DNA of 64,000 nt from Cohnella nanjingensis (GTDB lineage Bacteria > Bacillota > Bacilli > Paenibacillales > Paenibacillaceae): contig NZ_JACJVP010000008.1 in the NCBI RefSeq assembly GCF_014212125.1, positions 1 to 64,000 on the forward strand. Reading direction: 5' to 3'. The first letter of the stretch is position 1, and the number at the start of each line of letters is the position of its first letter. Under the pieces are notes generated by a model. It was not told the DNA's origin and did no database searches. It saw only the letters and a program-made list of their open reading frames with translations. The translations under genes were made by a program, and so were the position numbers. Of the stretch, positions 17,094 to 24,661 are shown in pieces.

Positions 17094-17152
17094 TCGACAA
17101 AACCGTATCCGTGCCGTATAGTAATGTTTAAAACAAACATATATATGTTTGT
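17094..17152 (+). promoter_or_regulatory. Promoter and 20-bp perfect palindrome before the aldolase gene
   Basis: TCGACA (17094-17099), 17 bp, TATAGT (17117-17122), then a perfect palindrome ACAAACATATATATGTTTGT (17133-17152) in the initially transcribed region. The placement fits a repressor operator. The neighbouring DeoR-type protein is the natural candidate, although its own upstream palindromes have a different core (GAACA). Confidence 0.65.
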
Positions 17153-17177
17153 ATATAACATGAAAGGGATGATCGGG

Positions 17178-18029
17178 TTGTCCAGCAGCAGCACCAAACC
17201 TAGGCTGAACCGGATGTTCAGCGAGCAGGGCAAATGTTTTGATGTCGCGATCGATCACGGTTTCTTTAATGAATATTCGTTCCTGGCGGGAATTGAGGAT
17301 ATGCCGCGCGCGATCGCCACGATCGTGGACGCGAATCCCGATTGCATCCAGCTAAGCGCCGGTCAAGCGCGGCATCTGCAGGCCATTCCGGGCAAACGCA
17401 AGCCCGGTCTCGTGCTGCGTACCGACGCGGCGAACATTTACGGCACCGAGCTGCCTCGGTTCCTCTTCAGCGAGTTGATCGACGAAGCGGTGGAGCAGGC
17501 GGTTCGCCTGGACGCGGTCGCGGTCTGCGTGAACCTGCTGCTGCTCCCCGGACAGCCCGAGCTTCACCACCAATGCGTCCGCAACGTCTCCCTGCTCCGC
17601 CGCAAATGCGAGGAGTACGGCATGCCGCTGATGGTCGAGCCGCTCGTCATGCTCCCGAACGAAGTCAAGGGCGGTTACATGGTAGATGGCGACATCCGCA
17701 AGATTCTGGCGCTCGTCCGGCAGGGCGTGGAGCTGGGCGCCGACGTCATCAAGGCCGATCCGTGCGACGACGTCTCCGAATATCACCGCGTCATCGAGAC
17801 GGCCTCCGGCGTCCCGGTCCTCGTCCGGGGCGGCGGCCGCGCGAGCGATGAAGAGATCGTGCACCGGACGGTGGAGCTGATGAATCAAGGCGCGTCCGGC
17901 ATCGTCTACGGGCGCAACGTGATCCAGCATCCGAATCCGGCGGGCATGACGCGGGCGCTGATGGCGATCGTCCATCACGGCGCAACGGCGGTCGAAGCGT
18001 TGGCGCTGCTGAACGGGGAGGGGGCTTAG
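17178..18029 (+). CDS. Class I aldolase of the DhnA/FbaB/LacD-like group
   Basis: A 283-residue TIM-barrel aldolase. FDVAIDHGFF near the N-terminus and VIKADPCDD, with the candidate Schiff-base Lys192, are typical of the class I DeoC/FbaB/LacD family; LVRGGGRAS and SGIVYGRNV form the phosphate-binding C-terminal loops. It probably cleaves a phosphorylated keto sugar to a triose phosphate and an aldehyde. Start choice: the TTG at 17178 has AAAGGG 9 bases upstream; the ATGs at 17160 and 17169 lack a ribosome-binding site. It leads the operon aldolase-dehydrogenase-kinase. Confidence 0.8.
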   Translation: MSSSSTKPRLNRMFSEQGKCFDVAIDHGFFNEYSFLAGIEDMPRAIATIVDANPDCIQLSAGQARHLQAIPGKRKPGLVLRTDAANIYGTELPRFLFSELIDEAVEQAVRLDAVAVCVNLLLLPGQPELHHQCVRNVSLLRRKCEEYGMPLMVEPLVMLPNEVKGGYMVDGDIRKILALVRQGVELGADVIKADPCDDVSEYHRVIETASGVPVLVRGGGRASDEEIVHRTVELMNQGASGIVYGRNVIQHPNPAGMTRALMAIVHHGATAVEALALLNGEGA

Positions 18030-18031
18030 GC

Positions 18032-19189
18032 ATGGCGAAGAAGACGATCCGTTTCGGCATCATCGGCTGCGGCCTTATGGGCAAGGAATTCGCCAGCGCG
18101 GCGGCGCGCTGGCTGCATCTGACCAACGTGAACGTCGAGCCGCAGATCGTGGCCGTGTGCGACGCGAACCCGGCGGCGACGGCTTGGTTCCAGCAGAACA
18201 TCCCTAGCGTCAAGGGCGTCTACGCCGACTACCGGGAGCTGCTCGAAGACCCGGATGTCGATGCCGTCTACTGTGCCGTGCCGCACAATCTGCACGCGCA
18301 GCTCTACGTGGATATCATCCGGGCGGGCAAGCATCTGCTGGGCGAGAAGCCGTTCGGCATCGACGCGGACGCCAACGCCAAGATCGCGGCGGCGCTCGGC
18401 GAACGGCCGGACGTACTCGTGCGCTGCTCGTCGGAGTTCCCGTTCTTCCCGGGCGCGCAGCAGATCGTCCAATGGGTGAACGAGGGGCGCTTCGGCCGGA
18501 TTATCGAAGTGGAAGCCGGGTTCTGGCACTCCAGCGATCTCGATCCGACCAAGCCGATCAATTGGAAGCGCCGGATCGGGACGAACGGCGAATACGGCTG
18601 CATGGGCGACCTCGGCATGCACGTCCTGCATCTGCCGCTCCGCTTCGGATGGCAGCCGCGCAGCGTCCGCGCGCTGCTGAGCCAGATCGTGTCCGAGCGT
18701 CCGGACGGCAAGGGCGGCGAGGCTCCATGCGAGACTTGGGACAACGCCATTCTCGCCTGCGACGTCGATACCGGCGCGCAGCAGTTCCCGATGATGCTCT
18801 CCATGAAGCGGATCGCGCCCGGCCATGCCAATACCTGGTTCATCCGCATCCAAGGCACGGCGTTTTCGGCCGAGTTCACGACGAAGAATCCGAAGCAGGT
18901 CGCCTCGCTGCCGTATGAACCGGGCGGCCCGCAGGCCTGGCACGTCATCGACGCGCCGTATCGCTCGGCCTACGAGACGATCACGGGCGGCATCTTCGAA
19001 TTCGGATTCTCCGACTCCATCCTTCAGATGTGGGCGGCGTTCTGCGACGAGCTCGCGAACCGGGATTCGATGACGCAGCCGTTCCGCTGCGCAACGCCGG
19101 CGGAGGCGGCCGGCAGCCATCGCGTGTTCACCGCCGCGCTGGCGTCGCAGCGCACGGGCGAGACCGTGACGATCGATTGGAGGGACTGA
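18032..19189 (+). CDS. Gfo/Idh/MocA family oxidoreductase
   Basis: A 385-residue dehydrogenase, the third of this family in the island. The Rossmann motif GIIGCGLMGKEF and the GEKPFGIDADAN segment (catalytic lysine) are present. The substrate domain contains GEYGCMGDLGMHVLH, in the place where relatives have the conserved GGGxLxDxGxH. It starts 2 bp after the aldolase stop and is followed by the kinase with one base between, so the three are one transcript. Confidence 0.88.
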   Translation: MAKKTIRFGIIGCGLMGKEFASAAARWLHLTNVNVEPQIVAVCDANPAATAWFQQNIPSVKGVYADYRELLEDPDVDAVYCAVPHNLHAQLYVDIIRAGKHLLGEKPFGIDADANAKIAAALGERPDVLVRCSSEFPFFPGAQQIVQWVNEGRFGRIIEVEAGFWHSSDLDPTKPINWKRRIGTNGEYGCMGDLGMHVLHLPLRFGWQPRSVRALLSQIVSERPDGKGGEAPCETWDNAILACDVDTGAQQFPMMLSMKRIAPGHANTWFIRIQGTAFSAEFTTKNPKQVASLPYEPGGPQAWHVIDAPYRSAYETITGGIFEFGFSDSILQMWAAFCDELANRDSMTQPFRCATPAEAAGSHRVFTAALASQRTGETVTIDWRD

Positions 19190-19190
19190 A

Positions 19191-20411
19191 GTGGGGACTC
19201 AGGCACCGGATGTCGTGGTAGCCGGGCATATCTGTCTGGATATCCTGCCGCGGATGGACGGGACGAACCAGGGGATCGAGGCGACCTTGGTTCCGGGCAA
19301 GCTGGCGCTCGTCGGGCCTGCGCATATCGGCACGGGTGGCGCCGTCTCCAACACGGGGCTCGCCCTGCATCGTCTCGGCGTGCGCGTGAGTCTGATGGGC
19401 AAGGTCGGCGACGACCTGTTCGGCGGAGCCGTGCTCGACACCCTGCGCAGCTACGACGAGGCGCTGGCGGAGGGGATGATCCGCTCTCCGGGCGAGCATA
19501 CGTCCTATACGGTCGTGGTCAGTCCGCCGGAGACGGACCGGATCTTCCTGCACTGCACGGGCGCGAACGACACGTTCGCGGCGGATGATCTGGCGTTCGA
19601 GGCGATAGATCGGGCGAAGCTGTTCCACTTCGGCTATCCGCCGCTCATGCGCCGGATGTACGCGAACGCGGGCGCGGAGCTCGAGGAGCTGCTTGCGCGG
19701 GTCAAGGCGAGCGGGGCGACCGTGTCCGTGGATCTCGCCAGACCGGACCCGGATTCGGAAGCGGGACGGGCGGATTGGCCGACGATCCTGCGGCGGGCGC
19801 TGCCGGGCGTCGATCTCTTCCTGCCCAGCCTGGAAGAGATCCTGTACATGCTGCGCAAGGAACAGTATGAGGCGATGGCGCAGCGGCATGGAGCGGCGGA
19901 GCTGCTCCACCACGCGGACGGCGCGCTCCTCCGTTCGCTGGCGGACGAGCTGATCGCCATGGGCGCGGCCGTCGTCGTGCTGAAGCTGGGCGAGCATGGC
20001 CTCTATCTGCGCACGACCGCCGACCCCGACCGGCTCGCGCGGATGGGCCGGGGCGCGCCTCGGCCGTCCGATCGCTGGCTGGACCGCGAACTGCTGGCCA
20101 CGTGCTACCAGGTCACCGCGGTCGGCACGACGGGCGCGGGCGACTGCACGATCGCCGGCTTCCTGACCGGGCTGCTGCGGCACGGGGAGACGCCCGAAGC
20201 GGTGCTGAACGGCGCGGTCGCGGTCGGCGCGTGCAACGTCGAGCGCGCGGACGCGGTGAGCGGCGTGCCCTCGTGGGACGAAGTCCAGCGCCGCATGCAG
20301 GCCGGCTGGGCTCGGCGGGAGCAGGAGCTGTCGCTCCCGGATTGGCGGCGCATAGCGGACGGCCTGTGGGCCGGTCCGGCGGACCGCAACGATCGCAAGG
20401 ATGGCGCTTAG
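19191..20411 (+). CDS. PfkB family carbohydrate kinase
   Basis: A 406-residue ribokinase-like sugar kinase, about 80 residues longer than typical members. The N-terminal signature GGAVSNTGLALHRLG binds substrate, and TGAGD at residues 314-318 holds the catalytic base Asp318 and anion hole. It would phosphorylate the sugar or keto-sugar that the aldolase cleaves. The start is GTG with GGAGG 8 bases upstream. The extra length lies before TGAGD (about 235-305), around the stretch of Arg- and Asp-rich sequence. Confidence 0.88.
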   Translation: MGTQAPDVVVAGHICLDILPRMDGTNQGIEATLVPGKLALVGPAHIGTGGAVSNTGLALHRLGVRVSLMGKVGDDLFGGAVLDTLRSYDEALAEGMIRSPGEHTSYTVVVSPPETDRIFLHCTGANDTFAADDLAFEAIDRAKLFHFGYPPLMRRMYANAGAELEELLARVKASGATVSVDLARPDPDSEAGRADWPTILRRALPGVDLFLPSLEEILYMLRKEQYEAMAQRHGAAELLHHADGALLRSLADELIAMGAAVVVLKLGEHGLYLRTTADPDRLARMGRGAPRPSDRWLDRELLATCYQVTAVGTTGAGDCTIAGFLTGLLRHGETPEAVLNGAVAVGACNVERADAVSGVPSWDEVQRRMQAGWARREQELSLPDWRRIADGLWAGPADRNDRKDGA

Positions 20412-20480
20412 CGCACAGCGCTTTGCGGGTATCCTTTTGAGCGATCTGCCCGAGACTGCACTTCCCTATGCACGGCAAAT

Positions 20481-20513
20481 GAAAAATGACTCTCCTCCGA
20501 GAGTCATTTTTCA
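20481..20513 (+). terminator. Rho-independent terminator after the kinase gene
   Basis: AAAAATGACTCTC and GAGAGTCATTTTT form a 13-bp perfect stem with a CTCC loop. It can also act in the reverse direction. It closes the aldolase-dehydrogenase-kinase operon. Confidence 0.9.
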
Positions 20514-20587
20514 TTTCTTCCATACAAGCTGGAGCAGGAGTGGCTTTCGTAGTAAAATGGCTGTTAATAGGGCAGGTGGAAGATCAC

Positions 20588-21034
20588 GTGAAAAAGTACT
20601 ATTTTGCAGGAATGATCGGCGTTGTTGCAATTGTATTCATTAGCATCTGGGCAGGAAGAGATACAAGGATTGTATCCATCCAGCCCAATGAGGCTGTCAG
20701 CGTGGAATTTTATAATGCGTCTAGTTCAGCTTCTCTCGATTCGGAAGTTCAAGTGATGTATATAAACGAACAGCAAGATATCGTTGAAGTATTCAACCAA
20801 TTGAGCAAAATGAAACCAAACGGTCATGCGAGGCCATTAGACGGAAACTATACCTTTAAAATCAACAAGACCGATGGTTCCAACCTTATCTATGTCTATA
20901 CGAATGGGGTAGTGACGACTTCAACCGGGTTTAAGGGCGGCGTACAGAGCGACAATGTGATGAACAGGCTGTGGGCCATGCTCGACTATCCCGTTCAAAA
21001 CCTAGCTGAAGAAGAGCTTCCGGCGCTGGGTTGA
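20588..21034 (+). CDS. Hypothetical membrane-anchored protein, 148 aa
   Basis: The N-terminus (KKYYFAGMIGVVAIVFISIWAG) is a single membrane helix followed by an extracytoplasmic domain of about 120 residues with several beta-rich stretches. I do not recognise the family. The GTG at 20588 is preferred because AGGTGGA lies 7 bases upstream; a longer reading would run through the upstream terminator. Base composition is more A/T-rich than the neighbouring sugar genes. It stands alone between two terminators. Confidence 0.6.
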   Translation: MKKYYFAGMIGVVAIVFISIWAGRDTRIVSIQPNEAVSVEFYNASSSASLDSEVQVMYINEQQDIVEVFNQLSKMKPNGHARPLDGNYTFKINKTDGSNLIYVYTNGVVTTSTGFKGGVQSDNVMNRLWAMLDYPVQNLAEEELPALG

Positions 21035-21082
21035 GCTGTTGGTTTGAATCGGTGGCATATCATCCAGACCAGCGCAGCAACG

Positions 21083-21127
21083 AAGACTGCCCTATGCCTT
21101 TAAGGCCTTTGGGCAGTCTTTTTTTTG
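21083..21127. terminator. Bidirectional terminator
   Basis: AAGACTGCCC and GGGCAGTCTT form a 10-bp stem with an inner GCCTT/AAGGC stem, followed by T's on the plus strand and preceded by A/C-rich sequence. It separates the converging genes ending at 21034 (+) and 21149 (-). Confidence 0.85.
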
Positions 21128-21148
21128 GAGGGGAGGCCAGTGCAGGGC

Positions 21149-22024
21149 TCAGGCAGCCTCCGACCGCTGGGCGGGACGGCGCAGCAAGGAGAGCGCGACC
21201 GGTACCAGCGCGACGAGGAAGCAGCCGGCCGCAACGAACGTCAGATAGGACCAAGAGAGAATGGCGTTGCCGAGCAGCGTCTGCCAACCCATCGCGAGCA
21301 ATCCGAGGACATAGGCCGCGCCCGACAGATGGATCATCGCGCGCCGAGCAGGCGCATCCATCCCCGCACGTCCCGTCGCCCAAGCGACGAAGGGGAGCGC
21401 CTGCAGGGCGTGGAAGCCGAGACCGTGCAGCCAGATGATGTTGCCGTGCGGGCCGAAGTAACGCCCCTGATGCATGGAGATCAAGATGCCGGCGGCAAAA
21501 GAAATCATGACGGCGAGCATCGCATAGCGGATGCTGAGCACCCAGACGGGGTTTCGCTCGTAGACCTTGGGGCGCAAGTATTGAGCGGCCAAGAAGAGAT
21601 AGAAGACGACGAGGAGCAGCGCTATAAGCGCAAAGATCGAGCCGATCGCGACATCGTAGGAGGACGCGCCGTCCTTCAAGAAGCGGGGGTTCACGCCGCG
21701 GGAGTTCTGCGTCGTCTCCGCAAAGTACGAATACAGCGCCAGCAGGACGTATACGGTTCGAAAAATCGTCTTTCCTTTGCGGCCCAAGCCAGAAGAGGGT
21801 ACGATCATCGCCGTCGACAGCAGAAAGATCCCGATGGCGGCATTGAAGGAGAAGGCCTTCGAGACATCCCCGTCCGGTCCGACCGGTCCCCCGTACAGCA
21901 ATACCCAAACCGCACAGAGCCCCGCGAGCAGAAAGCCTAGCAGGCCGGTCAGCACCAGCGCTTTCTCCGCTTGGAACAGTTGAACGGCGGGATTCGAATG
22001 GCCGGCTTGTCGCGTTTGCATCAT
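21149..22024 (-). CDS. Hypothetical polytopic membrane protein, 291 aa
   Basis: About eight hydrophobic helices over 291 residues. Conserved-looking polar positions within helices include NIIWLHGLGFHALQALPFVAW, with two histidines that could bind a metal or haem. I do not recognise the family by name. The start is one of two adjacent ATGs, preceded by AGGAAGGG. It is a single-gene unit facing the bidirectional terminator. Confidence 0.65.
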   Translation of the reverse strand: MMQTRQAGHSNPAVQLFQAEKALVLTGLLGFLLAGLCAVWVLLYGGPVGPDGDVSKAFSFNAAIGIFLLSTAMIVPSSGLGRKGKTIFRTVYVLLALYSYFAETTQNSRGVNPRFLKDGASSYDVAIGSIFALIALLLVVFYLFLAAQYLRPKVYERNPVWVLSIRYAMLAVMISFAAGILISMHQGRYFGPHGNIIWLHGLGFHALQALPFVAWATGRAGMDAPARRAMIHLSGAAYVLGLLAMGWQTLLGNAILSWSYLTFVAAGCFLVALVPVALSLLRRPAQRSEAA

Positions 22025-22437
22025 TCATACACCCTTCCTAGAGAGATTTGACTCTCACTTTACAGGAAGGATGTGGATTTATTGACAGTCCCGGGGAGAG
22101 GTTCTCGGCTGGACTTGGAAAGGGATTGATTCCGGTGCTGGGGGAGGAGCGCGTTCCGTCTTAGGACGGAGAGGCCTGCCGAAGCCGAGGCGTCAAACGA
22201 AGACAGAAGCCTTAAACCAGCCGGGACATGGCTTTGGACCAGATGAAGCCGAAGTGCGCGGCATAGGTCGTCTGGATGGATGGCCCCTTCAGGGGAGTTA
22301 TATAATCGCTCCAAGCCACTCTCCAACCGGGCGCCGGTACACCTTAGGATGCGCTTGTGGTGCACGCGGTTATAGCGATTGCGGGCGAATTGGTCCAGTG
22401 TATGATTAACAACGACGTCGAACAGTTTTTTAGAGGT
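22025..22437. other. Intergenic segment without a recognised gene
   Basis: No reading frame here resembles a known protein. Frames of about 100 codons exist on both strands near 22060-22365 but lack convincing ribosome-binding sites, and I do not recognise them. It lies between host-type sequence and the phage-tail module, so a decayed gene or the left junction of the element may be hidden here. Confidence 0.4.
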
Positions 22438-22536
22438 TTAAGGCTGTCCGAAATCATTCGCTGGCACTCGGGGCGTTTGTCCGTTGCGGTGGTCTTCTCC
22501 CATCAGGATGTCAACCAGCTTCTTATTCGTCGCCAT
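22438..22536 (-). CDS. Small ORF, 32 aa, overlapping the repressor 3' end
   Basis: An ATG at 22536, inside the last codons of the XRE gene in another frame, opens a 32-codon frame (MATNKKLVDILMGEDHRNGQ..). AAGGAG lies 9 bases upstream, a good ribosome-binding site. The ATG lies close to the repressor stop codon, so it would be translated by coupling. No family recognised; it could also be chance. Confidence 0.4.
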   Translation of the reverse strand: MATNKKLVDILMGEDHRNGQTPRVPANDFGQP

Positions 22537-23230
22537 CAGGGGGTTCTCCTTGCCGATCACCAGGCTTTCGACCTTTTTCCGCTTCCTGAATGTACTTCCA
22601 AAAGCGGATTAATTCCGCTTTTCGTTCTTCTGGAGCATGGAGGAAATCTTTGAAAAAGAGCCCGATTTGGGGGTCGTTAATTGCTTCGAGAATAGCGGAT
22701 TCCACAGGAGATTGTGTCGCAGCATTGCCAGCTTTTGAGTCTGTCTCGCCTGGAAAATCCTCATCCACAAATATTTCCTCCAAACTCTTCGGATCGGGGG
22801 GGGCATCATATGTGGGCGGTTCTTGGCGGGCTAGAGCAGCATGTAGTACTTTCGGGTTCAATTCAAGGGCTTTTGCTACTCTTGAAATATCGGCATAGTC
22901 GGGCTCGATCGGTTGGATGCTTTCAATGTTCTTTAAATAACCAATAGGCAGTTTCGTCATTTCAGAAAGGTCGGTTAGGGTTAATCCTTTTTTCTCCATA
23001 CTATCTTCAATTATCGCTTGCGTAGATTGACCGAGCAGGTAATCGACGGAGACGTCAAAAACATCTGCTAACTTCATCGCATTCTCGGCACTTAGCTTTC
23101 GTCTTCCTCTTTCTATGTTGTAATAGTACTGCGTAGAGATCCCGAGTCTTTCTGCGACTTCAGCTCCTGTTAAATCTCGAATCCTCCGTACTCTCCTTAT
23201 TCGGTCATGAACTAAATCCACTTCGCCCAT
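22523..23230 (-). CDS. XRE family repressor with two HTH domains (phage switch repressor)
   Basis: A 235-residue regulator with a first Cro/C1-type HTH at about residues 8-62 (TGAEVAERLGISTQYYYNIERGRRKLS) and a second, more divergent one at about 77-130. The acidic C-terminal part has no S24/LexA-type peptidase, so release from repression is unlikely to be by self-cleavage. It is transcribed away from the tail genes from a promoter whose spacer contains a repressor-type half-palindrome (23252-23280). It probably keeps the tail module silent. Confidence 0.85.
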   Translation of the reverse strand: MGEVDLVHDRIRRVRRIRDLTGAEVAERLGISTQYYYNIERGRRKLSAENAMKLADVFDVSVDYLLGQSTQAIIEDSMEKKGLTLTDLSEMTKLPIGYLKNIESIQPIEPDYADISRVAKALELNPKVLHAALARQEPPTYDAPPDPKSLEEIFVDEDFPGETDSKAGNAATQSPVESAILEAINDPQIGLFFKDFLHAPEERKAELIRFWKYIQEAEKGRKPGDRQGEPPDGDE

Positions 23231-23251
23231 CCCCCTTGAATCGATATTGCT

Positions 23252-23280
23252 ATACTATCACCCATTTGGATAAAAATCAA
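23252..23280 (-). promoter_or_regulatory. Leftward promoter of the repressor gene with operator in the spacer
   Basis: On the minus strand TTGATT (23280-23275), 17 bp, TAGTAT (23257-23252). The spacer contains TTATCC-AAATG-GGTGAT, an imperfect match to the palindrome TTATCC-N5-GGATAA found at the rightward promoter. It suggests autoregulation by the XRE protein. Confidence 0.7.
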
Positions 23281-23329
23281 ACTGGCAACGGCCGAAAAAC
23301 GAAGAAAATAGGAGTATTTGAGCTCTATA

Positions 23330-23386
23330 AGGATAATTAATATCCTAAAGTTGCTATTTATATCGCTAATAATCCATTTTGGATAT
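23330..23386. promoter_or_regulatory. Two further TATCC/GGATA operator-like palindromes
   Basis: AGGATA-ATTAA-TATCCT (23330-23346) and TAATCC-ATTTT-GGATAT (23370-23386) lie between the divergent promoters. They share the half-site TATCC/GGATA with the promoter-embedded sites, giving four sites in about 170 bp. This spacing would allow cooperative repressor binding or looping. Confidence 0.65.
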
Positions 23387-23395
23387 AAATAATTC

Positions 23396-23424
23396 TTTAC
23401 AAAATTATCCTAAATGGATAATAT
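23396..23424 (+). promoter_or_regulatory. Rightward promoter of the tail module with operator in the spacer
   Basis: TTTACA (23396-23401), 17 bp, TAATAT (23419-23424). The spacer holds the perfect palindrome TTATCC-TAAAT-GGATAA (23405-23421), so repressor binding would directly occlude RNA polymerase. It drives the regulator gene at 23533. Confidence 0.8.
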
Positions 23425-23532
23425 GTATTCAGAACTGAGAAGACGCAGGCTTTTCTAAAGCAGTAAGACATGCTTTGGCATGCTGGTACATGAACAAGTT
23501 GATCGAGGCAATAGAAAGACGAGGTGGGGAGA

Positions 23533-24021
23533 ATGGAGAAGTGGGCAGAGAAAATGGCGGAAGAGTACAATATTGGCCGCCGGAAGATGACAACCTATCA
23601 GCGCAGACTTGCTGCGGCCAGCGAGAAGGATCCGACGGAAGCCGCAATGGTCGGTAGCGTGGTGAGAGAGATGGCATGGGTGATCGACTGGTTGCGGACA
23701 GGACATCAGCCGGGTCTCTCCCGAGGCACCGACCGCCGCGGCGTATACCGGAGCAATCGGCGCGTCGTGCTAGACGAGGACTTGTTTCCGAGCTTGCAGG
23801 AACCTCCTCGGAAGCGGTTCGAATTGTCGGACGACGAGCGCAACGAGGCGCTATCGGTGATCCGGACGATATCCCAAAGAGAAATGACGTGCTTGCAGCT
23901 GCATCTGGTAGATGGTCTTTCGCTGGGGAAAATCGCGGAGACGCTGAAATTGAGCAAAAGGACGGTTCAGGACTACGTTGACCGCGCAAAGAAAAAAATC
24001 CTTACAGCCCGTACGGGGTAA
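23533..24021 (+). CDS. Phage late-gene regulator, Xpf/ArpU-like, with sigma region-4-type HTH
   Basis: A 162-residue protein whose C-terminal 60 residues (SQREMTCLQLHLVDGLSLGKIAETLKLSKRTVQDYVDRAKKKI) look like a sigma-70 region 4 HTH. The N-terminal half is basic and helical. PBSX and related elements use such a sigma-like factor (Xpf) to switch on the tail operon. The start at 23533 has GAGGTG 6 bases upstream; a GTG at 23524 is in frame. CCGTACG-type repeats just downstream (24037-24057) are candidate target sites. Confidence 0.7.
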   Translation: MEKWAEKMAEEYNIGRRKMTTYQRRLAAASEKDPTEAAMVGSVVREMAWVIDWLRTGHQPGLSRGTDRRGVYRSNRRVVLDEDLFPSLQEPPRKRFELSDDERNEALSVIRTISQREMTCLQLHLVDGLSLGKIAETLKLSKRTVQDYVDRAKKKILTARTG

Positions 24022-24036
24022 GGGATTGCGGGATTC

Positions 24037-24057
24037 TTGCCGTACGGTTGCCGTACG
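24037..24057 (+). promoter_or_regulatory. 11-bp-spaced direct repeats before the tail operon
   Basis: TTGCCGTACG occurs at 24037-24046 and again at 24048-24057, exactly one helical turn apart. A related CCCGTACGG lies at 24008-24016 at the end of the regulator gene. The repeats are followed by a TATTAG box at 24065-24070. This layout suits an activator or sigma-like factor acting at the late promoter. Confidence 0.5.
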
Positions 24058-24119
24058 AAATTGCTATTAGTAGAGGGACATGATGCGATGGCCTAACGAG
24101 AAAGGAGGTGAACCACAAA

Positions 24120-24230
24120 ATGCCAAGAATGACAACGCTGGCAGGGAACGCAACGAAGAGCAATATCGACTCAACGCTGACGTGTCTAGCGCATGAGCCT
24201 GATCGCTGCCCGGGAGGTGAAGCGACATGA
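24120..24230 (+). CDS. Small ORF, 36 aa, first gene of the tail operon
   Basis: Starts with ATG 24120 behind a full Shine-Dalgarno sequence AAAGGAGGTGA. It encodes 36 residues (MPRMTTLAGNATKSNIDSTL..CLAHEPDRCPGG..) and ends in an ATGA overlap with the next gene, so translational coupling is clear. There are two Cys (residues 22 and 30) and one His. The family is not recognised. Confidence 0.65.
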   Translation: MPRMTTLAGNATKSNIDSTLTCLAHEPDRCPGGEAT

Positions 24231-24661
24231 CGACCGTCATGCTGATGCTCGCGCTGCAGGCGTTTTTACGCAAGGAACTAGCTCGCGACGCCACAACTGT
24301 TCCGGTGATCCATCTTGGCGCGCTGCCGAACCAAACCGAGGCCGCTCGTCAAGACGCAGTGTTTCCGTACATCATTATTCGCCCCGTGGAGGGGGATAGC
24401 GACAACGAAGAGGGAACCACGCAAATCAAGCTCATCTTTGGGACCCAGACCAATGACGATTCGGGTTTTATCGAGGTTTTTAATTGGATGGAGCGTGTGC
24501 GGGTCTTGCTCATGCGACAGCGAATCATGGAGAAGAAATATTGTATTGAACCGGAGTGGAAGTGGAAGTTCCTCGAAGACCAGCCGGAGCCGCAATGGAT
24601 GTGCCAGGCGTTAACTACCTGGATCTTGCCCCAAATCAGACAGGAGGTTAAGACGATATGA
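24227..24661 (+). CDS. Phage protein, putative tail terminator/completion protein
   Basis: A 144-residue soluble protein opening with MTTVMLMLALQAFLRKEL. By position (before the sheath gene) and size it could be the tail terminator or a neck-type completion protein, which caps the tube and would be needed for free tails. Sequence alone does not prove this. It overlaps the previous and following genes (ATGA both times). Confidence 0.5.
   Translation: MTTVMLMLALQAFLRKELARDATTVPVIHLGALPNQTEAARQDAVFPYIIIRPVEGDSDNEEGTTQIKLIFGTQTNDDSGFIEVFNWMERVRVLLMRQRIMEKKYCIEPEWKWKFLEDQPEPQWMCQALTTWILPQIRQEVKTI

Noticed and set aside
22060..22365. 101-codon minus-strand frame left of the tail module, considered as a transposase or phage fragment
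   Set aside because: No motif recognised, poor ribosome-binding site and an overlapping frame on the other strand; left as unassigned sequence.
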